Assembly: GCF_003063645.1 (NCBI RefSeq)
Contig: NZ_NESJ01000019.1
Coordinates: 1 to 64,000 of the forward strand
Origin: Limnohabitans sp. 2KL-51
GTDB lineage: Bacteria > Pseudomonadota > Gammaproteobacteria > Burkholderiales > Burkholderiaceae_C
Direction of reading: 5' to 3'
Length of the DNA: 64,000 nt
Made by a program: the position numbers and the translations under genes
The notes under the pieces: generated by a model
The model's database searches: none
What the model was told of the DNA's origin: nothing
What the model saw: the letters and a program-made list of their open reading frames with translations, nothing else
Part shown: in pieces, positions 56,283-64,000 of the stretch
How the letters are laid out: every line of letters starts with the position of its first letter
How positions within the stretch are numbered: position 1 is the first letter of the stretch

Positions 56283-56470
56283 TTTGAAACCTGAGAGATT
56301 CACCTCGTGTGAGGCTTGCTCCTGCGGTGGACCCGGGTGACTAACCCGGGGCGCTCTTCAGAGTTTTTGACACGGATGTGTCGACCTGCATCGGTCCTTT
56401 GGCCTGAGAGTTTCCGGGGTGGTTGCTCCTTCGGCGCTGTCTGCTGTGGCGGACAGTCTCTCCCGATGCG
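56283..56470 (-). ncRNA. Tandem glycine riboswitch upstream of dadA
   Basis: Two glycine aptamers are read on the - strand. Aptamer 1 spans 56388-56469 and is closed by a perfect GCAUCGG/CCGAUGC helix, with GGGAGAGAC, GCCGAAGGAGCAA and CUCUCAGGC...AAAGGACCG. Aptamer 2 spans about 56288-56372 with ACUCUGAAGAGC, CCGCAGGAGCAAGCC and GAAUCUCUCAGG. No U-tract terminator follows. The dadA Shine-Dalgarno GAGAGA can pair with UCUCUC in aptamer 2, so translational control is possible. Confidence 0.9.
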
Positions 56471-56511
56471 GGTATTTGATTTTGAAGTGTGGGTCTTCCT
56501 TTGCGCGTGGA

Positions 56512-59418
56512 TCAGGCGTAGTCGCTGACCGGAATGCAGCTGCAAAACAGGTTGCGGTCGCCGTACACGTTGTCAACCCGGCCCACCTGCGGCCAGTACT
56601 TCACGCTGCCCGGCACGCGCTGGGCTTGCGCGGCACCGACTTCTCGGCTGTAGGGGCGGTTCCATTCGCCGCCCAGCAGGCTGTCTGCGGTGTGCGGCGC
56701 GTGCTTCAGGGGGTTATTGTCTTGCGGCCAGCTGCCGTTTTCCACCAGGCGAATTTCTTCGCGGATGGCGATCATCGCGTCGATGAAGCGGTCCAGCTCT
56801 TGCAGGGTTTCGCTCTCGGTGGGCTCGACCATCAAGGTGTTGACCACCGGAAAACTCAGTGTGGGCGCGTGGAAGCCATAGTCCATCAATCGCTTGGCCA
56901 CGTCTTCGGCCATCACGCCGCTGGTCTCCTTGAGGCCTCGCAAATCCAGAATGCATTCGTGGGCCACGCGACCGTTCTCGCTCGCGTACAGCGTGGGGTA
57001 GTGAGGTGCCAGGCGTTTGCTGATGTAGTTGGCCGCCAAAATCGCCGCCTCGGTCGCGTGCTTCAGGCCCTCGGCACCCATCATGCGGCAGTACATCCAG
57101 CTGATGGGCAGCACGGCGGCATTGCCCAGCGGTGCTGCGCTGACCGCGCCCACGCCGTTGACCGGCACACCGCCTGTGGCGTGGCCAGGCAGATAAGGCA
57201 CCAAGTCTTCCACCACGCATACGGGACCCACACCGGGGCCGCCACCACCGTGCGGGATGCAGAAGGTTTTGTGCAGGTTCAGGTGGCTCACGTCGCCACC
57301 AAATTCACCAGGGGCGGCCACGCCCACCAGGGCATTCATGTTGGCACCGTCTACGTACACGCGCCCGCCGTGCTGGTGAACCAGCTCGCAAAGCTGCTTG
57401 ACCTGTGTCTCGAACACGCCGTGTGTGCTGGGGTAGGTGATCATCACGGCGGCCAGATTCGCGCTGTGCTGCTCGCACTTGGCTTGCAGGTCGACCATGT
57501 CCACGTTACCGTTTTCATCGCATTTGGTGACGACGACTTGCATGCCGACCATTTGGGCGCTGGCGGGGTTGGTGCCGTGCGCGCTGGAGGGGATCAGGCA
57601 GATGTTGCGGTGGCCTTGGCCTTGGGCGCGGTGGTAGGCCTGAATGACCAAGAGACCGGCGTATTCGCCTTGCGATCCGGCATTGGGCTGCAGGCTGATG
57701 CCTTTGTAACCCGTGGCTTGGCACAGCCAGTCGCGCAGTTGCTGGTCCAGCAGTTGGTAGCCCGCCAGTTGGTCGGCCGGGGCAAAGGGGTGGACGCCCG
57801 CAAACTCGGGCCAGGTAATCGGAATCATCTCGCTGGTGGCGTTGAGCTTCATGGTGCAGCTGCCCAGCGGGATCATGCTGCGGTCCAGCGCCAGGTCCTT
57901 GTCCGACAGCTGGCGGATGTAGCGCAGCATGCCTGTCTCACTGTGATAACGGTTGAAGACGGGGTGCGTGAGGAAGTCGCTGGTGCGGCGCAGCGATTCG
58001 GGGATCAGGGGCTCAATCCCTTTTTCGAACGACTCGAAACTGGGCAATGCTTGATCTTGGGTTGCCGATTCGCTGGCGAACACTTGCCACAAGGCGAGGA
58101 TGTCCTCGCGGGTGGTGGTCTCGTCCAGAGAGATGGATACGCTCTTGTCGCATGCCTTGCGCAGGTTGATGCCGGCGTGCAGGGCGCGTTCGATGAGCGA
58201 GGCCGACGACTCGCCAATGGCGATCCACACGGTGTCAAACGCGGTTTCTTTGCGCAACTTGTAGCCCAGGCTCTGCAGGCCTTGCGCGAAGATCGCGGTA
58301 TAGCTCGCCACGCGGCGCGCAATGCGCTTCAAGCCCTCGGGGCCGTGGTAGACGGCGTACATGCTGGCCACCACGGCGGGGAGCACCTGCGCGGTGCAGA
58401 TGTTGCTGGTGGCTTTTTCGCGGCGGATGTGTTGCTCGCGGGTTTGCAGGGCCAAGCGGTAGGCGGGTTTGCCGTGCACGTCCACGCTCACACCCACCAG
58501 TCGGCCTGGCAAGGAGCGCTTGTATTCGTCGCGGCAGGCTATGTAGGCGGCGTGCGGGCCACCCGCGCCCATGGGCATGCCAAAACGCTGCGTGGTGCCC
58601 ACCACGATGTCGGCGCCCATTTCGCCTGGGGCCTTGAGCAGGGTGAGGGCCAGCAGGTCAGCGGCCACGATGAAGGCGGCCGATTGCGCATGGCTTTGCG
58701 CGGCATAGCTGCTGAGGTCTTCCACCAGTCCGGTGCTGCAGGGGTACTGCACCAGGGATGCGAAGTGCTCGGCGTTCAGCGCAGCGGTGAAGGCGTCGGC
58801 ACTCTGCGGCACCAGCACCTCAATGCCCAACGGTTGGGCGCGCGTCTGGATCACCTCGATGGTTTGCGGGTGGCAGGCGCGCGAGACCACGAAGACTTTG
58901 CTTTTGCTCTTGACCGTGCGCATCGCCAAGGTCATAGCCTCGGCAGCGGCCGTGGCCTCGTCCAGCATGGAGGCGTTGGCGATGTCCATGGCGGTGAGGT
59001 CTGTCACCATGGTCTGGAAGTTCACCAGCGCTTCCATGCGGCCTTGTGAAATTTCGGCTTGGTAGGGCGTGTAAGCGGTGTACCAAGCGGGGTTTTCCAG
59101 GATGTTGCGCAGGATCACACCGGGTGTGTGTGTGCCGTAATAGCCTTGGCCGATGTGGCTTTTGAGCAAGCGGTTCTTTTGCGCCAGGGCTTTGAGTTCT
59201 GCCAACGCAGCCGCTTCGGTGATGGGCGCAGGCAAGACCATGTCCTGGGCGCGGGCGATGCTGCGCGGCACGATGGATTCGATCAAGGACCGACGTGATG
59301 CCTCACCGATCACGCCCAGCATGTGCTGTTCGTCGGCACCGCTGATGCCAATGTGGCGGGCGATGAATTCGGATGGGTTTTCGAGTTCGCCCAAGGGCTT
59401 GAGGGTGGACATCAGCAT
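56512..59418 (-). CDS. gcvP: Glycine dehydrogenase (decarboxylating), P protein
   Basis: PLP-dependent P protein of the glycine cleavage system, 968 residues as a single chain. It decarboxylates glycine and loads the aminomethyl group onto GcvH lipoate. The Schiff-base lysine is K717 in [16 protein letters not shown], and the preceding GTNPASAQM and [11 protein letters not shown] fit. ATG 59418 has GGAG seven bases upstream. It follows gcvH by 20 bases. The next element downstream is the dadA riboswitch, with no terminator between. Confidence 0.97.
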   Translation of the reverse strand: MLMSTLKPLGELENPSEFIARHIGISGADEQHMLGVIGEASRRSLIESIVPRSIARAQDMVLPAPITEAAALAELKALAQKNRLLKSHIGQGYYGTHTPGVILRNILENPAWYTAYTPYQAEISQGRMEALVNFQTMVTDLTAMDIANASMLDEATAAAEAMTLAMRTVKSKSKVFVVSRACHPQTIEVIQTRAQPLGIEVLVPQSADAFTAALNAEHFASLVQYPCSTGLVEDLSSYAAQSHAQSAAFIVAADLLALTLLKAPGEMGADIVVGTTQRFGMPMGAGGPHAAYIACRDEYKRSLPGRLVGVSVDVHGKPAYRLALQTREQHIRREKATSNICTAQVLPAVVASMYAVYHGPEGLKRIARRVASYTAIFAQGLQSLGYKLRKETAFDTVWIAIGESSASLIERALHAGINLRKACDKSVSISLDETTTREDILALWQVFASESATQDQALPSFESFEKGIEPLIPESLRRTSDFLTHPVFNRYHSETGMLRYIRQLSDKDLALDRSMIPLGSCTMKLNATSEMIPITWPEFAGVHPFAPADQLAGYQLLDQQLRDWLCQATGYKGISLQPNAGSQGEYAGLLVIQAYHRAQGQGHRNICLIPSSAHGTNPASAQMVGMQVVVTKCDENGNVDMVDLQAKCEQHSANLAAVMITYPSTHGVFETQVKQLCELVHQHGGRVYVDGANMNALVGVAAPGEFGGDVSHLNLHKTFCIPHGGGGPGVGPVCVVEDLVPYLPGHATGGVPVNGVGAVSAAPLGNAAVLPISWMYCRMMGAEGLKHATEAAILAANYISKRLAPHYPTLYASENGRVAHECILDLRGLKETSGVMAEDVAKRLMDYGFHAPTLSFPVVNTLMVEPTESETLQELDRFIDAMIAIREEIRLVENGSWPQDNNPLKHAPHTADSLLGGEWNRPYSREVGAAQAQRVPGSVKYWPQVGRVDNVYGDRNLFCSCIPVSDYA

Positions 59419-59438
59419 GTGTGGCTCCGTTCAATCGT

Positions 59439-59804
59439 TCAAGCTGCAGAAAACGCTTTGTAAGCGGTCTCATCCAGCAAGGCCTCAGTCTGCGCCGGGT
59501 TGGACAGCTTGACCTTGAAGAACCAGCCCTTGCCCAGCGGGTCGGTGTTGGCCAGCGATGGGTCGCCGCGCAGTTCTTCGTTGACTTCGGTGATCTCGCC
59601 ATCCACGGGCATGTAAACGTCGGCCGCAGCCTTGACCGACTCGACCACGCCAGCGACTTCTTTGGCGGCAAAAGACTTGCCCACTTCGGGCAGGTCCACA
59701 AACACCACATCACCCAGCGCATCCTGCGCGTGGTGGGTGATGCCCACGACAGCGGTGTCGCCGTCAATTTGTAACCATTCGTGGTCTTCGGTGTACTTGA
59801 TCAT
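59439..59804 (-). CDS. gcvH: Glycine cleavage system H protein
   Basis: Lipoyl carrier protein of 121 residues that shuttles the aminomethyl group between GcvP, GcvT and lipoamide dehydrogenase. The lipoylated lysine is K58 in [11 protein letters not shown]. The N-terminal HEW motif (EDHEWLQ) is standard. GGAG precedes the ATG at 59804. It stands between gcvP and gcvT; a palindromic insertion separates it from gcvT. Confidence 0.97.
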   Translation of the reverse strand: MIKYTEDHEWLQIDGDTAVVGITHHAQDALGDVVFVDLPEVGKSFAAKEVAGVVESVKAAADVYMPVDGEITEVNEELRGDPSLANTDPLGKGWFFKVKLSNPAQTEALLDETAYKAFSAA

Positions 59805-59828
59805 GAGGGGCTCCTTGTGTATGTTTGG

Positions 59829-59908
59829 AAATTAAATCGGGGTCAGATCCCAATTGTTTGGCAGGCATGAATGGGTGAATTTAATTGGGATCTGACCCCG
59901 ATTAATTT
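59829..59908. repeat. Long inverted repeat between gcvT and gcvH
   Basis: The left arm 59829-59855 and right arm 59883-59908 are reverse complements over 26-27 bases, differing by one T, around a 27-base centre. The arm core GGGGTCAGATCCC is a motif seen in dispersed palindromes in beta- and gammaproteobacteria. The outer base of the right arm is part of the gcvT stop codon. Confidence 0.85.
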
Positions 59909-61047
59909 CAACCGCGGTGATAGCGGTTGGGCACGAAGGGAAGGGCGCTGATTTGCATGGGTACGGCTTTGCCGCGCACCATGGCGTTCAGGCGTGTGCC
60001 CGACGCCGCATATTCTGCCTGCACATAGGCCAGCGCCACGGGCTGGTCGGCGGTGGGGGCCAGCAGGCCGCTGGTGACTTCGCCCACTTTTTCGCCGGCG
60101 TCGTTTTGCAACTCGACATGCTCGCGCACCGGCACACGTTCCAGGCCCAACAGGCCCACGCGCAATCGCTGGGCCGGGGATGTTCCGTCGAGCTGTGAAA
60201 GGATCTTGTCGGCACCCGGAAAGCCGCCTGCGCGGGCACCGCCTGTGCGTCGCACTTTTTGCATGGCCCAGTTCAGGCCCGCTTCGACCGGGGTGGTGGT
60301 GGCGTCGATGTCGTTGCCGTAAAGGCACAGCCCAGCTTCGAGGCGCAGCGAGTTGCGGGCACCCAGGCCAATCGGCTTGACTTCGGGCTGGGCCAGCAGG
60401 CGGCGGGCAAAGGTTTCGGCGGCATGGGCGGGCAGAGAAATTTCGAAACCGTCTTCGCCGGTGTAGCCGCTGCGCGTCACGTACAGGTCTGCGCCGTCCA
60501 CCTCAAAAGCTGCGCCGGTCATGAACACCAGTTTTTCCACACCGGGCAACAGGCGTTGCAAAGCGGTCACCGCTTGCGGGCCTTGCAGGGCCAACAAGGC
60601 GCGGTCAAATTGCGGCGTGATGGTGCAGCGGTTGCCAATGCGCTCTTGGATGTGGGCCAAATCGCCGTGCTTGCAGGCACCGTTGACGATCACAAAAATA
60701 TCGCCGCCATTCATGACATCACGGTTCACAAACATCAGGTCGTCGATGATGCCGCCCTCGTCATTGAGCAGCAGGCCGTAGCGTTGTTTGTTCACGCCCA
60801 GGCCGATCACGTCCACTGGCATCAGGCTCTCGAAGGCGGCTGCGGCATCTGGCCCGCTCAGGCTCAACTGGCCCATGTGCGACACATCGAACAAGCCCGC
60901 AGCGTTGCGGGTGTGGTGGTGCTCAGCAACGAGGCCAGCCTGGTATTGCACGGGCATGCTGTAACCGGCAAAAGGCACCATGCGGGCACCCAGCTCGGAG
61001 TGCAGCGCGTTCAAAGGGGTGGTGAGCAAGTCGGCAGCAGCGGTCAC
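59908..61047 (-). CDS. gcvT: Aminomethyltransferase, T protein
   Basis: Folate-dependent T protein of 379 residues, releasing ammonia and forming 5,10-methylene-THF from the GcvH-bound aminomethyl group. Blocks include MVPFAGYSMPVQY, FDVSHMGQ, SGYTGEDGFEIS and GLGARNSLRLEAGLCLYG. I choose GTG at 61047, with GGAG six bases upstream. TTG 61065 lies within the T-run of the riboswitch terminator and TTG 61059 within its flank, so neither is likely. It is the first gene of gcvTHP. Confidence 0.96.
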   Translation of the reverse strand: MTAAADLLTTPLNALHSELGARMVPFAGYSMPVQYQAGLVAEHHHTRNAAGLFDVSHMGQLSLSGPDAAAAFESLMPVDVIGLGVNKQRYGLLLNDEGGIIDDLMFVNRDVMNGGDIFVIVNGACKHGDLAHIQERIGNRCTITPQFDRALLALQGPQAVTALQRLLPGVEKLVFMTGAAFEVDGADLYVTRSGYTGEDGFEISLPAHAAETFARRLLAQPEVKPIGLGARNSLRLEAGLCLYGNDIDATTTPVEAGLNWAMQKVRRTGGARAGGFPGADKILSQLDGTSPAQRLRVGLLGLERVPVREHVELQNDAGEKVGEVTSGLLAPTADQPVALAYVQAEYAASGTRLNAMVRGKAVPMQISALPFVPNRYHRG

Positions 61048-61063
61048 AAAAAACTCCAAGGGC

Positions 61064-61091
61064 AATAAAAAGCCACAGCACTTGCTGTGGC
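61064..61091 (-). terminator. Riboswitch-controlled terminator before gcvT
   Basis: On the - strand GCCACAGC pairs perfectly with GCTGTGGC around a four-base loop, followed by TTTTTATT. It lies between the glycine aptamers and the gcvT ribosome site and is the likely expression platform: glycine binding would allow read-through. Confidence 0.88.
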
Positions 61092-61111
61092 GCTTGCCCT
61101 CGCTGTCCGCT

Positions 61112-61350
61112 TTACCTGAGAGATTCGCCGGGAACGGTCAGCCCAAAAGCCGATTGTTCTGCGGGTTGCTCCTTCGGTGGATGCCGTGGATCGATGTCCC
61201 GGCACCTCTCTCCAGTGAGGTAACGCCTTGATGAAAAGCGTTTTGTCAGTCCTTTTGCCTGAGCGTTCAACAGTGTTGCCACCGCCTGCGCCTTCGGCGG
61301 CCTGACTTGTTTCACGACGGAAGCCAAGTCAGGCGCTCTCCTGACTGGGA
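61112..61350 (-). ncRNA. Tandem glycine riboswitch upstream of gcvTHP
   Basis: Aptamer 1 (about 61243-61347) has CAGUCAGGAGAGCGCC, GCCGAAGGCGC and CGCUCAGGCAAAAGGACUGAC. Aptamer 2 (61112-61223) is closed by UUACCU/AGGUAA and has GGAGAGAGGUGCC, CACCGAAGGAGCAACC and GAAUCUCUCAGG. This two-aptamer layout is the classic gcv-linked glycine riboswitch. It is followed by an intrinsic terminator at 61064-61091. Confidence 0.94.
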
Positions 61351-61353
61351 TTG

Positions 61354-61359
61354 ATTCTA
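61354..61359 (-). promoter_or_regulatory. Candidate -10 box of the gcv riboswitch transcript
   Basis: TAGAAT on the - strand would start transcription close to the 5' edge of aptamer 1. It lies within four bases of the dctM stop. The -35 position inside dctM (ATATTG) is poor, so this is tentative, and read-through from dctPQM is the alternative. Confidence 0.35.
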
Positions 61360-61362
61360 GCT

Positions 61363-62640
61363 TTATTTGGTGAACACAATATCCCGCAAAGTCAGAGAAA
61401 TTTCGGGCACGTAGCTGATCAGCATCAGACAGGCCAAGATCACCCCAATAAAAGGGATCAGGTCTTTGATGACTCGGTCCAGCGATATTCTGGCCACAGT
61501 ACACGCCGCAAACAGGTTGACACCAAAAGGCGGCGTCACCATGCCCAGCGCCAAATTGACCACCATGACCATACCCAGATGCACGGGGTCAATTCCAAAA
61601 TGAACAGCCACCGGAACTAAGATCGGAGCCAGCACGAGGATAGCTGCGCCTGTTTCGATGAACATGCCGATGATGAACAAGGCAGCGTTGATGCCCAGTA
61701 AAAAATAAAAGGGTGACTGCAAAACTTGCTGCAACCATGTACCAATGGCCTCAGGAGCGCCTGCACGCGTCAACAAAAATGCGAACAAGCCCGCGTTGGC
61801 AATGATGAACATGATGACCGCGCTCGAAATCACGGATTTGCGCAAGATGTTGTAGAGGTCCTTGATCCCGATTTCGCGGTAAACCACGGTGCCCACAATG
61901 AGGGAATAAAACACCGCTACAGCTGCTGCTTCGGTGGGCGTAAACACCCCTCCATAAATGCCGCCCAACACAATCACCGGCATGAGCAGAGCCCAACCGG
62001 CTTGCCATGTGGCCTTGCCAAAACTCAGGCGACCGTCACCGTCATTTTTGCCCCAGCCTTTGTATTTTGAATAAAGCCAGACAAACAACATCAATGCACC
62101 GCCAATGAGCAGACCAGGACCAACACCCGCGACGAACAGTTCGCCAATCGAGACTTCGGCACTCACGCCAAACAAAATCATGGGAATGGACGGGGGAATG
62201 ATCACGCCCAGTTCGGCAGAGGTGGCTTGCAAAGCGGTGGCCCAGGGCTTGGGATAGCCGTGTTTGATCAAGGCCGGAATCAGGATCGCACCCACCGCAA
62301 AAGTGGTGGCTACCGAAGACCCCGAAACTGCCGCAAAAATCATGCAGGTCAAAACGCAAGTCATTGGCAGGCCACCCTGTACACCGCCAACGATGCTCTT
62401 GGCGAATTCCACCAGACGGCGAGAGATACCGCCGGTCTCCATGAGGTTGCCGGCCAAGATAAAAAACGGAATGGCCGCCAAGGGGAATTTGTTGATGGAG
62501 TTGAACATTTCCTTTACGGAAATAAGCATATGGGCATCGGCCACCTGAATGCCAACAATGGACGCCAGACCGATGGAGACGGCCACAGAAACAGTCAGTG
62601 TAAAACACAGCAGCATCGTGAAAAGCATGGCGAAACTCAT
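61363..62640 (-). CDS. dctM: TRAP transporter large permease DctM
   Basis: A 425-residue polytopic permease of the DctM family, the sodium-driven translocation subunit. It has about twelve hydrophobic segments; landmarks are PFFILAGNLMETGGISRRLVE (key part GNLMETGGIS), AAVSGSSVATTFAVG, PPSIPMILFG and the final NLALGMVTPPFGVNLF. ATG 62640 overlaps the dctQ stop (ATGA). It ends 13 bases before the gcv riboswitch on the same strand. Confidence 0.93.
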   Translation of the reverse strand: MSFAMLFTMLLCFTLTVSVAVSIGLASIVGIQVADAHMLISVKEMFNSINKFPLAAIPFFILAGNLMETGGISRRLVEFAKSIVGGVQGGLPMTCVLTCMIFAAVSGSSVATTFAVGAILIPALIKHGYPKPWATALQATSAELGVIIPPSIPMILFGVSAEVSIGELFVAGVGPGLLIGGALMLFVWLYSKYKGWGKNDGDGRLSFGKATWQAGWALLMPVIVLGGIYGGVFTPTEAAAVAVFYSLIVGTVVYREIGIKDLYNILRKSVISSAVIMFIIANAGLFAFLLTRAGAPEAIGTWLQQVLQSPFYFLLGINAALFIIGMFIETGAAILVLAPILVPVAVHFGIDPVHLGMVMVVNLALGMVTPPFGVNLFAACTVARISLDRVIKDLIPFIGVILACLMLISYVPEISLTLRDIVFTK

Positions 62641-63131
62641 AGTGCGGTCTCCAATTCCATGCGCTGGGGGTCCAACCAAAATCCGATGATGCCGATGATG
62701 CTGAAGGCTGCGCCGACCGGCAAAGCCAAATAAGCCCAGAACATGGAGACACCCTCAAGGCCGATCATGGACTGAACGCCGCCGCGTTTGGCATAGTCCC
62801 ATCCCCACCACAAAATGATGCAGCACAAGGTCAGGGCCGCAATGGCCACCACGCTGTCGAGAAAGCGTCGCATGCGATCACCGCTTAGGCGGTAGAGCAT
62901 GTCCACGCTCACCATGGCCCCTTGCCGAAAAGCTGTGGGGATGCCCAAAAACACCATCCAAATCAGACAAAAGCGGATCAAAACCTCGGTCCATTCAGCG
63001 GGTGACTCAATGATGAATCGCGTGAAAATTTGATGGATGCCGAAGGCAGAAGCCAAAGCCATCATGACGCAGGCAACCATCATCGACAGGGACGTCGTCC
63101 AGTGCTCGAAGCGCAAAAAGAAATGTTTCAT
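62637..63131 (-). CDS. dctQ: TRAP transporter small permease DctQ
   Basis: A 164-residue four-helix membrane subunit that associates with DctM. AEWTEVLIRFCLIWMVFLG and RQGAMVSVDML match the DctQ family pattern. It starts 73 bases after dctP; this gap holds a terminator-like hairpin. Its stop overlaps dctM. Confidence 0.9.
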   Translation of the reverse strand: MKHFFLRFEHWTTSLSMMVACVMMALASAFGIHQIFTRFIIESPAEWTEVLIRFCLIWMVFLGIPTAFRQGAMVSVDMLYRLSGDRMRRFLDSVVAIAALTLCCIILWWGWDYAKRGGVQSMIGLEGVSMFWAYLALPVGAAFSIIGIIGFWLDPQRMELETAL

Positions 63132-63151
63132 CGGCCTATCGCGTTGCGTTC

Positions 63152-63186
63152 AATAAAAAACGCCCGCCAGCAGGCGCTGGTCGGGC
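63152..63186 (-). terminator. Attenuator between dctP and dctQ
   Basis: On the - strand GCCCG, one bulged base and CCAGC pair with GCTGG and CGGGC around GCCT, followed by GTTTTTTATT. It is a full intrinsic terminator inside the TRAP operon. Partial read-through would give more solute-binding protein than permease, a common feature of TRAP operons. Confidence 0.82.
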
Positions 63187-63204
63187 ATTACAAAAAGGCT
63201 CAGA

Positions 63205-64000
63205 TCACTTGTAATTGCGAATGCGGTCCAAGTTGGCCTTGCCGAATCTCTTTTCAAACTCTGCGTTCACAGGTGCCATCGTGGCTATGAATTTGGCCTT
63301 GTCTACATTTTCAATGACGGTCATGCCACGTTTGCGCAATTCAGCCACACCGCCTGCGTCGTCCTTGTCAACTCGAGCTCGGTTGGCTTTGGCGCCTTCT
63401 TTGGCGGCATCCAAAAATATCTGCTGGTCGGCTTTGCTGAGTTTGTCAAAAACCGCTTTGTTCATGAGATAAACAGAGGGCGAGTAAACATGCCCAGTGA
63501 GTGTGATGTGCTTTTGCACCTGATCGAAATTGGCAGCCAGAATCACTGAAAGTGGATTTTCTTGACCATCGATCGTGCCGGTCTGCAAGGCGGTGAATAC
63601 TTCCGGAAACGCCATGGGTGTGGTCACGATGCCCAGACCTTTGTAGGCCGCCACGTGCACAGGATTTTCCATGGTGCGCATTTTGAGACCCTTCAGGTCA
63701 TCTGGACTGTTGACCGGTCGCTTGCTGTTGGTCATGTGGCGAACGCCGTTTTCAGTCCAAGCCAAAGCCTTAAAACCTTTGGATTCAAATTTGGCCAGCA
63801 ACTCTTGTCCGATAGGGCCATCGAGCACAGCTCGGGCATGGGCTTTATCGCGGAACAAAAACGGGACATCCAGGATGGCTGTTTCGGGCACAAAGTTGGG
63901 CACGGGGCCGGTGGAGTTGTGGCCCAGCTCTTGGGTCCCCAGTTGGACCGCTTCCATGACCTCGCGCTCACCGCCCAATGAACCAGAGAAAAAGTTCTTG
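63205..64000 (-). CDS. dctP: TRAP solute-binding protein DctP, 5' end outside the window
   Basis: Periplasmic solute-binding subunit; 265 C-terminal codons are visible, so the signal peptide lies beyond 64000. The family blocks LGGEREVMEAVQLGTQEL (key part GGEREVMEAVQ), DVPFLFRDKAHARAVLDGP and the ligand-binding arginine region GLKMRTMENPVHV are present. The substrate of TRAP systems is usually a carboxylate or a related acid; the ligand here cannot be read. It is upstream in the dctPQM operon. Confidence 0.9.
   Translation of the reverse strand, partial: KNFFSGSLGGEREVMEAVQLGTQELGHNSTGPVPNFVPETAILDVPFLFRDKAHARAVLDGPIGQELLAKFESKGFKALAWTENGVRHMTNSKRPVNSPDDLKGLKMRTMENPVHVAAYKGLGIVTTPMAFPEVFTALQTGTIDGQENPLSVILAANFDQVQKHITLTGHVYSPSVYLMNKAVFDKLSKADQQIFLDAAKEGAKANRARVDKDDAGGVAELRKRGMTVIENVDKAKFIATMAPVNAEFEKRFGKANLDRIRNYK

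Noticed and set aside
56419..59049. An 876-residue open frame antisense to gcvP and the riboswitch
   Set aside because: It covers the conserved riboswitch and the gcvP catalytic region and has no recognisable domain.
61047..61065. gcvT start at TTG 61065 or 61059
   Set aside because: These codons lie in or next to the terminator T-run; GTG 61047 has GGAG at correct spacing and fits the family N-terminus.

Overview
The window is a compact, GC-rich chromosomal segment of a betaproteobacterium, most likely Burkholderiales, family Comamonadaceae (Limnohabitans / Rhodoferax / Polaromonas type). The support is gene order and family variants: odhA-sucB-lpdA-zapE; ispG-hisS-yfgM-bamB-der-hfq-hflX-hflK-hflC-DUF2065-hisZ-purA; a split chromate transporter; and short HisZ beside PurA. 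Many genes start with GTG or TTG and overlap by ATGA, so translational coupling is common. I found no tRNA, rRNA, CRISPR array, phage or complete insertion sequence.

Region 1 (1-10086, + strand): the 2-oxoglutarate dehydrogenase genes odhA, sucB and lpdA, with a stem-loop at each junction and a strong terminator after lpdA. Then a coupled chain follows: zapE, an exported coiled-coil protein, a YdcH-like protein and a DinG/YoaA-type helicase. Region 2 (10055-22950): divergent bamD and rluD, then scpB-rluB, ndk, rlmN, a RodZ-like protein, ispG, hisS, yfgM, bamB, der and hfq. Region 3 (23003-31285): hflX, hflK-hflC, a DUF2065 protein, hisZ, purA, a phosphoribosyltransferase and a cystathionine beta-lyase.

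Region 4 (31286-44882) is more accessory. It holds a DUF2189 membrane protein, mnmH-tesA facing a YbbA-type ATPase with overlapping start codons, rlmB, a small lipoprotein, a two-gene chromate transporter and a YigZ/IMPACT protein. A LuxR-type regulator is followed by an FAD monooxygenase-DUF2783 pair, a YgiQ radical SAM protein that carries a palindromic repeat translated in frame, and a ParD-like/zeta-type toxin-antitoxin module behind a perfect operator-like palindrome.

Region 5 (44932-54482): glpR and glpD diverge across a short control region, followed by an AroQ variant. A tightly packed operon of DsbA/FrnE, a Tat-type histidine phosphatase, a DCC thiol protein, an FGE-like protein without the catalytic cysteines, and an SDR comes next. 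A B12-binding radical SAM protein and a J-domain-like coiled-coil protein diverge at its end.

Region 6 (54463-64000, all - strand) is the most coherent regulatory unit. In transcription order it reads: TRAP transporter dctP-dctQ-dctM, tandem glycine riboswitch with terminator, gcvT-gcvH-gcvP, a second tandem glycine riboswitch, a DadA-type amino acid dehydrogenase, and a GNAT acetyltransferase. The second riboswitch puts a nominal D-amino acid dehydrogenase under glycine control directly behind the glycine cleavage genes, which suggests a second glycine-linked oxidation route. Three different dispersed palindromic repeats lie in the window: between ybbA and rlmB, inside ygiQ, and between gcvH and gcvT.
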